This document shows positions 33,987 to 45,151 of a stretch of DNA of 64,000 nucleotides, piece after piece. Within the stretch, counting starts at the first letter, position 1; each line of letters starts with the position of its first letter. The DNA is from Auricularia sp. M13. Taxonomy: Eukaryota > Basidiomycota > Agaricomycetes > Auriculariales > Auriculariaceae. Location: NCBI GenBank assembly GCA_037042915.1, contig CM073193.1, forward strand, positions 3,162,001 through 3,226,000. Reading direction: 5' to 3'. Made by a program: the position numbers and the translations under genes. The notes under the pieces were generated by a model, which was not told where the DNA came from, did not search any database, and saw only the letters and a program-made list of their open reading frames with translations.

Positions 33987-34613
33987 ATGACCGCGTTTCT
34001 CCCTCGCGTCGCGTGCTTGCGCCAGCAGCGCCGCTTCGCGTCGAATATCTATGGCGCAACGTCTCGCTCAACCAGACCCGCTGCGCGATCGCGCGCGCCC
34101 CCACCACGACCAGTCTCGCGCGTCCTGCCGCCTGTCATTCGCACCGGGTCTGCGGCTACGCCGAGCAAGGCAGAACGCAAGTTCAAGGACGGTGTGCCTG
34201 AGTACTCGCTGCCTCGCGACAAAATGCGCGCGCTCGTCGAGCTGTACCACGAGGCGTCGGATTTTATCACGTACGACAACTTGGACGAGCGCATAGACCA
34301 GGCGTTTACAGGGCCGTCGACGCATGTGCGCGAGCGCCTCGTAGAAGACCTGGAGAAGGACCTGCGTCGGCGGAACGAGGAGCCCGACTATGTGCGCTTC
34401 TACAGGACGGCGCTGAGCCGCAACAAGGACGGCAGCTGGAGCGGCGGCGACGCGAGCCTGCCGCGCCTAGACCGCGTCCGCGCCGCGCTTTGGGGCACGA
34501 CGGACACGGGCAAGGTCGGGCTGGAGATTGCGGAGGAGGAGCGGGACGACTTTGACCGGACGGAGGAGGCACAGGACAGGTTGCAGGCTCATACTCAAAA
34601 TCGGTCTGATTAA
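33987..34613 (+). CDS. Uncharacterised protein with mitochondrial presequence
   Basis: A single exon of 208 residues from the ATG at 33987. The first 45 residues are rich in Arg, Ser, Ala and Pro and free of acids (MTAFLPRVACLRQQRRFAS), typical of a mitochondrial targeting sequence. The rest is charged and helical (DKMRALVELYHEASDFI, HVRERLVEDLEKDLRRR, EIAEEERDDFDRTEEAQDR). I do not recognise a family; a mitoribosome or assembly subunit would fit the composition. It converges tail to tail with FMC1, with four bases between stop codons. The open frame also extends upstream of the ATG to 33888, without support. Confidence 0.6.
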   Translation: MTAFLPRVACLRQQRRFASNIYGATSRSTRPAARSRAPPPRPVSRVLPPVIRTGSAATPSKAERKFKDGVPEYSLPRDKMRALVELYHEASDFITYDNLDERIDQAFTGPSTHVRERLVEDLEKDLRRRNEEPDYVRFYRTALSRNKDGSWSGGDASLPRLDRVRAALWGTTDTGKVGLEIAEEERDDFDRTEEAQDRLQAHTQNRSD

Positions 34614-34617
34614 TGTT

Positions 34618-35017
34618 CTATTTTCCTTCGTCTGTCAAGCGCAGGCCCACCCTGTGCGCCGTCGCGGCGACGTGCTCCTCGGACGTGAGATTAATCGTGG
34701 GGTTGTATCTTTCGAGCAGGTCCTGCGCCATGCTTATGAGCAAACTGTCATGGTCGCGCAGGCGGCGCTGGCGGACCTGGTGTGTCCGTTGTGCGCGCAG
34801 GAACGCAGCTGCATTCAGCGCTGCCCTGTCGAGTGCTGTGGACTTTTGCTGGCTGGCTGCTGCGTCTGCGAACAGTGCGCGTGCATGGGCTCTGAAGCGC
34901 GCCTTGTCCGCTGCGACCGTCTTTCGGTGTATGAGTAATGGCCTTAGATCTCCACCCCGCACTCACTGAACGGCCAGCCAGTTCCCTGAGAAGAGCACGG
35001 TATGCGTGTGCGGACAT
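34618..35017 (-). CDS. FMC1: FMC1, LYR-type ATP synthase assembly factor
   Basis: Three exons: 35017..34967, 34920..34777, 34722..34618 (99 aa). It starts MSAHAYRALLRELAGRS, where YR followed by LLRE is the LYR-like motif, and ends with the family tail LLERYNPTINLTSEEHVAATAHRVGL. Length and both conserved ends fit Fmc1, which works with Atp12 in F1 assembly at elevated temperature. The second intron is 54 nt and in frame, so the open frame runs through it; splicing was chosen because THQ-DLLERYN matches the family. LYR proteins usually bind mitochondrial acyl-ACP, whose activator PPT2 lies 8 kb away. Confidence 0.82.
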
Positions 35018-35309
35018 GGGCCGGAAAGTACAATACGTCGCAGCACGTCCGGGAGTTGCCGTACGGCTCGTTCGCGGTGGTCTTCCCGGGTTGCGGCGTA
35101 TAAATGCGTGCCGCGTGAACAATAGGCTCATGACACCCGCTTTGCTCTGCTCCATCACCTCGACGGCCGCGCCCACCGCGACACCCACCAAGTAACTAAC
35201 CCGACGCCGACCATGCGCTTTGGCCTACCAGAGTCCCTGGGGCTGCCGAGCTTCGCGTTCAGCTTCCATGTGCCCATGCCAGGCGCGTATCCAACCTCAC
35301 CACCACGCA

Positions 35310-36232
35310 ATGGACAAAGGCCGTCCCAAGCGCAGGTGGTGCGTGCACAAGCGACGCGTATCGCGCGCGTCTTTCGCGGCTTACATCGACCAACAGCTGC
35401 GCCGACACCCATCGCGCGCTGAGCAACGCGAGGCGCGCCCCCGCGGACCAGGTCCTTTGGAGCTCGCGCTGCGCCAGATCGGTGCCCAGCTCCCCCGCGA
35501 CGACGACGAAACAGCGACACCGACCCCAAAGGCCAAACGGACGAAATCGAAAACGCCACATTCCGCAAACGAAACCACCCTGCAGCATTCTCGCCGCAAG
35601 CTACAGCTGCGGACGGTGTACATTGGCAATGTACGTCTCAGCGCGTCGTGCACCACGCGGAGCCCTCACTAAGTACGCCCACCAGCTTCCACAAAGTGTG
35701 ACCAGAGAGGACGTGCATGATCGCTTCTCCAAGGCCGGCAAGCTGAGGTCCTGGGTCGTCAGCTGCTGCCGCGGATACGGCGGTTCAGCCGACGAGAGCG
35801 CGGCCTTTAGCCAGTATTCCGAGGGCGAGTACATGGCCACGGTCGAGTATGTGCACGCGTCGCACGCGGAGAAGGCAGTCCGAAAGTACCACCAAACGAA
35901 ATGGCTTGACCGGACAATTTTGGTAATGATCAGCTGCTGTGTCACGATGAAGGCATGAACTGAGCGTGCCGCAGGTGTCGCTGAGCCCCTGGGACATGCC
36001 CACCGGACGCCGTCTCCGAGGAGTAGATCTGGACAAGCCGCCTGCCGACGCGAACCCGCGGCCGACGCCGTATGGACAGGTCCGGGACACGACCGTGCAG
36101 CGTCGCGACGCGGCGCTCTGGCGGCACACGCAGGACCGGCGGCGGCAGCGCGAGGAGCAGGTCGAGCAGAAGCGGGCGGAGCGGCTGAGGCAGCAGCTCG
36201 GCGGGGCGTCGTTCCCGTTCACGGTCACCTAG
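35310..36232 (+). CDS. Single-RRM RNA-binding protein
   Basis: Three exons: 35310..35630, 35686..35922, 35975..36232 (271 aa). A basic N-terminus (MDKGRPKRRWCVHKRRVSR) and a Lys/Thr/Pro linker precede one RRM: RTVYIGNLPQSVTREDVHDRF, then GEYMATVEYVHASHAEKAVRKY and LDRTILVSLSPW. The intron at YIGN interrupts RNP2. The C-terminus is a long Arg/Gln/Glu helix (QDRRRQREEQVEQKRAERL). The exact family is unclear; nuclear RNA processing is likely. Another in-frame ATG at 35220 would add 30 residues. It faces away from FMC1 across 292 bp. Confidence 0.7.
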
Positions 36233-36485
36233 AGACTGGCAGTTCAGAGTGTCTAATTGTAATTGTTCTCTGTACACAGCTTGGTTGCAATTGTCAATGT
36301 TTTTGTAGGGGGGATGGTGGGATCTCGTCGGCATGTGCGGCGACTGTTGGGATCAAATTGGCGGAGGTCATGTCGTCGCCTGCGCTGTTCGGATTTCCCG
36401 GGCGCCTTCCTCGTCTCTTGTCTGGTTCCCGTCGCGAGACGCCGCCCAGTCCCGTTCTCTCATTCTACTTAGCTTTAGTATTGTT

Positions 36486-39400
36486 ATGCAGGCCGGGACC
36501 GCCACGCTCAACCCGACCTCGCTGCCGTTCTTTCCCAGGGCCGCAGAGCGCGAGCCCAGCACTCTTACGAATCCAGCCAGCCGCTCGTCCTCGTCCTCCA
36601 CCGCCTCCGGCTCCGACTACCGCTCCGTCCACTCGTCGCCCAGCCCGCCCGTGGAGCCCGTGCCCGGCGAGGAGACGCCTGTCGCGCTCGCCCTGCCCAC
36701 GCCCGTCTCAGTCAGCATCCCCATGGCCTCATCGCTCTCGACGACGACGGGCTCCACGCGCTCGTCCGTCCTCACAGAGCACACCTCTTCCTCGCCGACC
36801 TCCTCGACCGGCTCCCAGCGCGGCGAGGTCGCGATGGGCGACCACATGGCGCTCTTTGACCACAGTCTCAAGTCGTCGCGCGTCGTCAACGATCTGCTCG
36901 ACCGCCTCGTGCGCTGCGAGTTCTCCATCAAGGACATCCAGCGCGACATGGGCGAGGTCAACCGCAAGCTCAACGTGCTCATCGACAGAAGTATTGCCAC
37001 CACCGTCAGCAACGCCACGGCCGCCCAGGCCGCCCAGGACGCGATGCAGTTCCGCAACCCCTTCGCGGCCTCCACGCCCATCATCACTCCCGTCAGCGCG
37101 ACCCCCGGCCAGTTCCCTCCCAATGGCTCGTCGCGAGGCCCGCTGCCGCCGCTCAAGGATGATATAAACCAGATGGCCCAACAGATCAGCTCGCTTAATT
37201 CCTCCGTGTCCCAGCTCCTCGCGCTCCAAACCCAGCAACAACAGCAGCAACAACAACAGCAGCAGCAGCAGCAACGCTCCCAGTCGCTTGCCGGCCCCGT
37301 TGGCATTGGGCTGGGGCTGCCGCCCGCGATTAATCATGCTGCCGAGCAGCTGTCGGCTGGCGCGGTGCCACCGCACCCTCAGATGCTCGGCCGTCCGGGC
37401 CCGGGCCCGCGCACGCCGAACCCTCCAATGCGCACCTGGTCGCAGGGCAGCCTCGACATGCGCCCCCCGCCGGAGAACGCGCTTATGAACCGTCCAGACC
37501 CTCGCGCGGCAGTGGCCAAACGCGGTTCGGTAGTCGGCCTCCTGCGCCGTGATTCTTCCGGGGTGCGTTATCTCGCCGTCGCGAAAAGAAGTACCACGCT
37601 GAACGTCTATCTGTCGGCGCGCAGATGCTCGACGCTGGAGACAATTGGGCCGGCTCCTCTCCGCGCGACGGCGGCCCGACCATTTCCAAGTGGGAGAACC
37701 TGCCCATTCTTCCCGAGCTCCTGCGGTCCATCGCCAAGTATGGGTGAGCTGTCCACATGCCCTGCAAATCCCCTTCGACATGCCGTCACTGACGCTTTAC
37801 GTTTACCCATTGTAGCGTCGGCCCGCCGAACAAAATCCAGCAGCGCGCGCTCCCGTTCCTGCTTCGCGGCGCCGACATCATCGCGCAGGCCCCTCCCACT
37901 CAGGAGCGCATCGCGGCCTATGTGATCCCTGCCATCCAAATCGCCCTCACATGCATTGCGAACAAGCCTATCACACGGGGACCCATTGTTGTCATCATTT
38001 CGACCACCGTAGATCAAGCAACGCAGGCGCAGCGCATGATTCGGGATCTTGGTGGACCCATTGGTGTTCGTTCTGCACTCGGCGTTGGTTCCGCCATCGG
38101 CTCGAACGAAGTTGCGAACGAAGTCAGGCTGCTGCAGCAGAACATGCCGCACGTTCTTTGCGGCACTCCGCAGAAACTTCACGCCATGTTCACAAACTCG
38201 CAGCCCCTGCCTGCTAGCGAAGTCCGGCTTCTCGTCCTTGACGAGGTCGACCAGCTCATTGCGAGGAACTTGCACGAGTTTGTCTTCAACATCGTGAAAC
38301 TGTTGCCTCCTCCGCGCTCCCGTCCTTTACCGCCTGCCAGCAACAATAGCCCTGTGCCGGGCAGCCAACTGCCATTCGGTGCAGGTTCGTTTGAGCCTGG
38401 CACGAGCCCCTCAATGTCGTCGCCGTTCCAGACCCAGCCCCGCCGGTTCCCCTCTGGCATCGTTTCACCTGGCTTGAGCGAGTCTCCTTCGAGCGTAGGC
38501 ACTATTGGCAGTGCGCCTGGATCTTCTCTTGCGCCGAGCTCGAGCCCGCCACCTGTGGAGCGCCAGACTGCGCTCTTTTCCAATACTGTGCCCCAGGATG
38601 TGCTCAACCTCGCCACGACCATCCAGCTTCGCGAGCCCGTGCGTGTTCTTGTCCGGCGCGACGGAAACGTCACGCATGCCGACACCAGCAATGGTGCTCG
38701 CGGTCTGCGCCAGTTCTACCTCTACCTCGCATTCACTGCTGGAGGCGGTCGCCTTGACGGTGCTGCGACGCCAGGCGGAGGGTTGGGCATAATTGGCTCT
38801 GGGCGTGGGACGTCGAGCGCAGAAACTGCCCAGGCGCGCGAGTGGAAACTGGAAGCACTCGCTGATCTGTTCGACGATGTCGAGGTTGCGCAGGCAATCG
38901 TGCATGTGGGTGGCATAACGGCCCTTGATAGCGTCGTCTACAAGCTGGCAAGCAGGGGCATCGATGCTATCCCCTTGGTACGTTTGCGAAATCATCGCGT
39001 TTGTTCAGTATGCATGCTCATACGCCACAGCACGGCGATATGGCTCCTGGGGCGAAGCTTGCCGCGCTTAACAAGTTCCGCGCCACAAACTCGCTCATCA
39101 TGCGTCAAACAACGAAGGCGCTGGTGGTCTACGACGTCCAGGTCAAATCGCCAGACGTGTTCCAGGTCCCGTTGGTTATCAACTACGGTTGGTCGCAGCA
39201 TGGATCCGGTTGGAGCATTCGCTGATGTTGCCAATTACAGACCTGCCGAAAGCTGTGGAAGAATACGCTCATCGCGTTGCTCCCGCTATTTCTTCCAACT
39301 ACGCGCGCGCCGGTGTCGTCGTTAACTTTGTTACCGCGACCGGTGGTGACGTGGAGATGCTGCGTTCAATCGAATGCTTCTACAAGTGCGTGAAGTTGCA

Positions 39401-39537
39401 TGTTTGATGCTAGATAACTGACGCCATTGGTTTTACCAGGATTAAATGTGTATGTCACCTCGTCCACTGCCCGTGGACTGTGCTGATCAATTCTTTTACA
39501 GCCCGAAGTTCCAATGAGCCTCCGCGACGTCATCTGA
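36486..39537 (+). CDS. eIF4A-fold DEAD-box-like protein without helicase motifs
   Basis: Seven exons: 36486..37562, 37625..37743, 37816..38977, 39031..39187, 39241..39385, 39440..39449, 39502..39537 (901 aa). The first 360 residues are Ser/Thr/Pro-rich with a helical part (LLDRLVRCEFSIKDIQRDM) and a 14-Gln run. The remaining 540 residues align with eIF4A: KIQQRALPFLLRGADIIAQA, HVLCGTPQKLHAMF, LLVLDEVDQLIARN, EWKLEALADLF, HGDMAPGAKLAALNKFR, LVINYDLPKAVEEYAHRV and a VPMSLRDVI end. Motif I is PPTQERI instead of SGTGKT, DEAD is DEVD, SAT is SNT, motif V is absent, and HRIGR is HRVAP. About 90 low-complexity residues separate motifs II and III. I infer an inactive helicase fold acting as a scaffold or regulator. 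Exon 6 is only 10 nt. Confidence 0.82.
37233..37274 (+). repeat. (CAG/CAA)14 polyglutamine tract
   Basis: Fourteen successive Gln codons, mixed CAG and CAA, in the first exon of the helicase-fold gene, next to the coiled helical segment. The codon mixing makes slippage less likely. Confidence 0.9.
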
Positions 39538-39898
39538 TCGTCCTTGTATCGCTATCTGCATTCCAGCCTGCCTTGCAAATGCTCCCAATCCTGCCATCAT
39601 ACTTTTTTTCATATCACACATTCAAGGCTATTTCCCATTGTATACCCTTCTCATCTCCTGCGCTTTACTTGCAGCTCGACAAGTTGTCTCATTACGCGTC
39701 TCCGCCTTTCTTGGGCAAGCCCACAGGTCTCCCCCAGTTGTAACGAATTCCACCCCCGTCTCGGTCTCGTCTCTCTCTTCTCATCGTCCTGCTCTCTATC
39801 TCTCGCACTCACTTGCCTCATGATTGTCCCTTTGCTGTCTCTCCACCCATGCTTTGCTCCATTCCATCTCTCTTTGCCTCTGTTTCCTCAGCCCCTTC
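39538..39898. other. Convergent intergenic, pyrimidine-rich
   Basis: About 360 bp between the stop codons of the helicase-fold gene and ELP2. The plus strand from about 39735 to 39898 is strongly T/C-rich with repeated CTCTC and TCTCT words. No gene is seen; it probably holds the two 3' UTRs. Confidence 0.5.
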
Positions 39899-42800
39899 TT
39901 AATCCAGACGGACGTCTATTACTCTCAAGGTTTTGTCCTCGCTGCATAGCGCCAACTGTGGCCGCTCTCCAGCCTGACCTCTGCGCTCCGATCCGGGCCG
40001 CCAGGCAAGCTGGTAGATCTGGTCGACGCTTGCAATACTGTATAGTGGAATCATCAGTGTCGATATTACTTTCGGGAACATATCGTTTTAGTATGCCATG
40101 GACGAACCTCGAGTCGAGCTTCGCAAAAAGTGACCATTTACTCGGTACGCCATGCTGAGCCGCATATATGCTGACATGGCCATTCTCCAGGCCCACAGCC
40201 ATATATATGCGCCTGAAACGATAAGCTCCATTGGCAAGTTATGAAAGTTGGCCAACTTACTGGTCTGCTCGTGTAGGAAGTATGTCTACGGCGGTTCCTG
40301 CATCATCCAGTTTGATGGTCCCGATTTCCGTCCAGGCCGTCCGAGAGCCGTCTGAAGACGACCATATTCGCGCCTGTGCCGCAGCTTCGTGAGTGCAAGA
40401 CAGATAGTACCTTGATTTCTCCTTACCGTTTTATCGCGGGCGACTGTTACGAAAAAGTCGCCCTCGTCTGACCACGCGCAGTCCCATACAATGCGAGCAT
40501 GGGCCTTTGGTTTCGATGCGCAGGGTGGGTAAAGATCTAATGAGTCGCTCAGTTCTTGCGCAGACGACTGGGGAGATTCTTACTGTCTGTAGAGCGCGGT
40601 CCGAACAGTCGCCAACTTCGGTCTCGCGAGACAGTCAGGATGAAGCGATCGTCCGGGCTCCACCGAATACGCGTGACAGTCAACGTGTGGCCTTCGAGAA
40701 CGCTTCCGACGGGTTGCCACGTTTTGGCATCGTATACGCGCACGACGGCGTGCTCGGCAGTTGTCGCTTTGCAAGCTGTGGCTATCAAGTCTCCAGCGTG
40801 GGACGCGCCGATTGCGATGAGCTCGTAACCGTGTCCAAAGATTTTGTCCGCCTCCGGCCATAGCGTGCGCGAAGCAAGCTCGCCCTCGAACGGGACACGG
40901 GACAGGTCGTCTGCTAATGTTTCCACAGCGCCATCTGCGTCTACATATCCACAGCTTAGTAGGGAACGCTTCCGGGCAGACCGACGGACCTGCTTTGTTC
41001 GACAGCCCCAGAGGTGGAACGCTAGCAGCGACTGGACGCGCCTTGGCCGACGTCAGCAGGTTGATCTCCTCGCCTCGAACAAACATACTTCAGTTGCCCC
41101 GGCCACTCTTGTCCCGAAATTTTGCAACAGAGTCGTGAATCGTTGCGGAGCATCGAACACTCTTGCAACGCGCTCATCCGCCACGCTCACAAAACGCAGC
41201 GGATCGACAAACGCAGCGGCAACGAGATCGTAGCCGTGTACCTGTGGCCGACCAAGTTCATGCCATACCGAGCCAACCGGTCCGTGAATGCGAGATGATT
41301 GGTCGTAGCTATTGGTGCCATGTCAGCAACGAGGTATTTGCGACGGCCGCGGCGACGAACCTGGTGGATATTAGGTACGCTCCATCAGGGCTCCAGCTCA
41401 ACCCGCGCACAGGGCCCTGGTGCCCCGTTATGCCCATCGTCTCCTCCCATCTGTCCCGCTGTACATCAGTCTGTCGCCAACGTCTCCACCCACCCGTCCA
41501 GCCCCATGCCAGAGCTTCAGGGTTAGCCTGCCCGGCCCACAGGCCGCCGACAAAACCGCCCAGTTTCTGCCCGCCAATATCACCGAAGCGTTGTGCGTTT
41601 ATCCAGAGTCCCGAGATGGGTTCGGCGCGCCAAAGGATGACTGAGGAGTCGGTTGACGTGCTCAGCAGCGTCGGGGATGACGGGCTCCAGGCTACGGAGG
41701 TCACGCCTGCTTCGTGCCCGACGAGGAGCGCGTCGAACGTTACGTGGAATGTGCGCGTGCTGTTGTATTATAGCACATTAGAAATGTTTACAGGGGAATA
41801 TAATGATGGCGCACCTGTTGTCTGCTGCCTTGACGCTGAGCGTGTGTCGCCTGAGCGAGATCTGCCTGCCGCCCTCGCCAGCGTCGCCCACGTCGTCGAG
41901 CGAAGCTTCAAATGCGTCAAGGAGCTCGTCGGCTGCGTCCTCATTCCGTCCATCGGGCTTGGCTGACGCCGATGTAAATTGCCAGAGACGGATGGTACCA
42001 TCTTGGGAGCCCGACGCGAGCGTCAATGCGTTTGGCTCGATAGTATTGGCAAAGCTAAGGCTGCGGACCCAGTCGTCATGACCTGGGAGAGCCAAAGCAT
42101 GTATGAACTAAGTATCCTATGCGTGAGGAGGAGTCGACAGGTGGGTATGTTCGTGAAGAAACGCACGGCGGGCTGTCCTTCGGAACGCGTCCATATGCTC
42201 ACATTCCTGTCGGTGGTACCGACCGCCATGACGAGTGCTATAACATGATGAGCATTTAGCAGCCACAGATGAATTGCGTTCAATTCATACCCGAAGTTTC
42301 CGGTAGCAACTCTAACTGCACATCGAGTGCATACCGGCCACGCAGGTCAAGATCCTGCACCTGCTCGATCGTCGCTGCGTATATGCGCATCAACAACTGC
42401 ACAACAATATCGACACCCAGGCCACATACCAGACTGTCCATCAATCTGCAAATTCCAGACCTTCAGTTTCGCGTCCGATGAACCAGTGACGACAACGCCG
42501 GTCGGCGCGTGGACGCCGAGTGCAGAAACAGCACGTTCATGAGCCTTGACGCGAGCGGCAATCGCCCACTACCTTCCGCAAGCGCTCAGCTGGATGCAAA
42601 GCCTGTCGAGACCGGGACGAGGCGCACCGCCGAGGTGGAAGAGCGCGTCCAGACGATCACATCGCCGGTGTCATCGGCGGTGAGGAGCGCGTCGTCTCCT
42701 GCGAATTTCACGCAGGTAACCTCGCCCTTGTGACCGGGGAGCGTCGCATATACGCCTTTTCCCCCAGCATCCTAGATGGCCGCAACGAATGAGTGCCAGA

Positions 42801-42951
42801 TGGATTGCACGTTGGGCAAACGCACGGCGGTATCCCAGAGCGCAACAAACTTGTGCGATCCAAACGCGACGAGCGATGTGCCGGAAGCGCAGTGGCCGCA
42901 GTGGTAGTGTCTGTTCGTTGACGCGGATATGTACACCGTGCTGGCGCTCAT
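39899..42951 (-). CDS. ELP2: Elongator complex subunit 2 (WD40)
   Basis: Fourteen exons: 42951..42826, 42771..42628, 42568..42430, 42374..42291, 42237..42167, 42107..41815, 41759..41361, 41308..41089, 41041..40990, 40940..40584, 40536..40427, 40373..40261, 40212..40108, 40037..39899 (783 aa). The start MSASTVYISASTNR and the central FGDIGGQKLGGFVGG are family signatures. WD-type blades run along the chain (GHKGEVTCVKF, GHDDWVRSLSF, GSQDGTIRLW, VTSVAWSPSS, HTLTVTRIRWSPDDRF, DCAWSDEGDFFVTVARDKT). Length fits Elp2, the double beta-propeller scaffold of Elongator in tRNA wobble-uridine modification. The start at 42951 was preferred over 43005 because the latter would overlap the PPT2 start on the opposite strand. 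Confidence 0.94.
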
Positions 42952-43003
42952 GGCCGTTTGCAAGAGCGAATGCGGAGTTTCCGCCACTTGACTCGCTCGC
43001 ATC

Positions 43004-43467
43004 ATGTTGCTCGGTGTCGGCGTCGATGTACTTCATATTCCTCGTCTTCGAGCCATGCTGGCGCGTCGAAACCCGGATCAATTTGCGCGCCGCATACTGT
43101 CTTTCGCGGAGCAGGAGCAGTACAACGGAATCGACGCGTCGCGACGCGTGCGATTCCTCGCCGTCAGGTCTGTTCGCTCCCTGACTTTCATTCTTTGTGG
43201 CCGTTCTGACTCCATCACATTCTTTGCAGCTGGGCACTCAAGGAGGCTGCATATAAAGCATGTTTTCCTGCATTGAAGCTCTCATGGAAGGATGTAACGA
43301 TATTGCGAGACGGTCCTAAGCCAGCCCTCACGCTGTGCTCCTCACTCAGCAAGACGGGCTTGATTGGACCAATACACTGCTCAGTCAGTCATGACGGCGA
43401 ATACGTCTTTGCCACTGTCATCGCCGAGCGCGCAGAGTCGTCAGGAAACAGTCGGTTTCATTCCTAA
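43004..43467 (+). CDS. PPT2: Mitochondrial holo-ACP synthase (AcpS/PPT2)
   Basis: Two exons: 43004..43167 and 43230..43467 (133 aa). It begins MLLGVGVDVLHIPRL, the AcpS metal-binding GxD motif, continues RILSFAEQEQY and, across the splice, FLAVSWALKEAAYKA with the catalytic KEA. CSVSHDGEYVFATVIAE ends the fold. It activates mitochondrial acyl carrier protein, needed for lipoate synthesis and for LYR-protein assembly factors. The start is 52 bp from ELP2. The stop TAA (43465..43467) overlaps the stop of IBA57 on the other strand. Confidence 0.92.
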
Positions 43468-44729
43468 GAGTGCTCGTGGTCTATCTCGTCTACGCCACGC
43501 TTGGGGAACCAGTCCGGCCACCAAGGACGTACAGCCCAACCGCCCTCGCTGACAGCAAGGCGCAGCTCCCCCTGTTGGACGGCCTCCAGATGCTCTAGTC
43601 TTAGCAGAGCAAGGCCGAGTCCGCGTGTTGAAGCCAGCAGTTTGCCAGTTGACCGCGGACGGGGCGCAGGTTCGTCAGCCAGGAGCTCCGTGTCGGGAGG
43701 GACGCTGAGTCGGATATCGAGCCCCGACGCCAGCTGAGGAATGTCTGGATTAATCGTTGGTACGGCGGGTGGACTGCAACAGGGCATATTGTCAATATCT
43801 TGCGTATATAATGAGTACAGCAGTCACAAACCTAGATTCGGGAGAGTAAAGCTGGACGGGTAGTATACGTTTGCGGATGACACCTGTGTGATACGTTCGC
43901 ACGGTCAATTCCTGGCCGACATAGCAGCCTTTGCGGAAATCGACTGGGGTGCATATGTCAGGAAGAGACTTCGATGCAGGAGCAATGTCCACTGACCTGC
44001 TCCCATTACGTCCAGGTTGGACTCCATGGGGAATGCACTCAGCGGGACGATCTCTTCCACGCCTTCCGGTACACCGTGCAATATTCGATGTAATTTGTGC
44101 TCCTCGGCGTCCACAACGTCATGCGAGGCGGCTTCCTCTGCTTGAGGACCATGAGTAAGCGGACAAGGTCGATGGACGCGTGGACATACGTTTATCTCCC
44201 TGTCTGACGAGCATGCGCAAGCCCATCCCGGGTGCACGTCGGTCCACAAGTGCATTGTCGCGTGCAGCAGCCCAGGGAGAGGAGTCGGGCGGCCAAACGG
44301 GCTCGACAGAGCCGCTGCGTGCCCAGCGCCATCGCCTGTCAAGCGCAGGCTCCCGCGAGCCCCATGCAGCCCAGACAGCCAGCTCGTCGTCCATGGGCGT
44401 GACCTTCACCTTGGAGCGCAGCACGAACCGTTTGAGGAGCGGAGCGAGTGGCGGCGCGGGCGACTCGCGGCCGTCGTAGTCGATGAGGAAGCCGTTGTCG
44501 TGTGGGTAGAGGAAGGCGTCGTAGAGAACGCGGCCCTACTGTGTGCAATTCATATGTGCAGCGCGGCGGACTAGGGCGCGGCGCCGCGAACCTGGGCGTG
44601 GATGAACGCGGTGTAGAATGGCGCGGGCGTGGCGGGGACGGAAGACGAGATGATGCCGTTCAGAAAGCGCGCGGCGTCGGCGCCTGTCACGGCGAGCACG
44701 CGTCGGTGCGGCAGGCGGGCGCACCACAT
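43464..44729 (-). CDS. IBA57: IBA57/CAF17, mitochondrial Fe-S assembly factor
   Basis: Five exons: 44729..44592, 44535..44190, 44137..43997, 43943..43832, 43773..43464 (348 aa). It is a folate-binding GcvT-like protein: [17 protein letters not shown] at the start, [21 protein letters not shown], then the diagnostic [17 protein letters not shown] rebuilt across a splice at about residue 212. Iba57 works with Isa1/Isa2 to make [4Fe-4S] clusters for aconitase and lipoate synthase. The proposed N-terminus lacks a strong presequence, so an upstream start or exon is possible. The last codon TAG (43464..43466) shares bases with the PPT2 stop. Head to head with COA5, 89 bp between starts. Confidence 0.93.
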
Positions 44730-44818
44730 GCTGGCGGTCAGACTCTGAGGCTCGATCGGATAGCGGCGGCGCGTTCCGACGCGAGTCCTCTCAGTTCCGC
44801 CGACACTGAGCCTGGGCC

Positions 44819-45151
44819 ATGTCGTGCGAGCCGATTCTCAACGCGCTCAAGCAGTGTCTGCTTAAGTCGGACTGCGTGCAAAAGGACGGCAGGCTGCCCT
44901 CGGACTGTCTCAAGAACCACAGCAACGAGCTCTCGGAGGAGTGCCAGCTGCTGCGGCTGTCCATGTTCGAGTGCAAGCGGTCCATGGTGCGCCGGTCCGT
45001 TGTGGACGCCTGCGTTGGCTGACAGTCTGCTCAGTTGGACATGCGCAAACGGTTCAGAGGGAATGGCGCAAAGGCGTTCGAGAATTACGAGTCGAAAGGC
45101 GCGACAGTCGAGTCCATAGAGAACCAGTCACATCGCGTCTCCTCTTCATAG
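44819..45151 (+). CDS. PET191: Cytochrome c oxidase assembly factor COA5/PET191
   Basis: Two exons: 44819..44986 and 45035..45151 (94 aa). Conserved cysteines are spaced as in Pet191 (CLLKSDC, then DC at about 30, EEC and FECK), a twin CX9C-type fold of the intermembrane space. ECKRSM-LDMRKRFRG is joined exactly across the intron and is the family's best-conserved stretch. It is needed for assembly of complex IV. The intron (GTGCGC...CTCAG) carries a GGCTGAC branch site. Together with PPT2 and IBA57 it forms a run of three mitochondrial genes. Confidence 0.94.

Noticed and set aside
36358-37167. 269-codon Arg/Pro/Ser-rich frame
   Set aside because: Alternative frame of the Ser-rich head of the helicase-fold gene.
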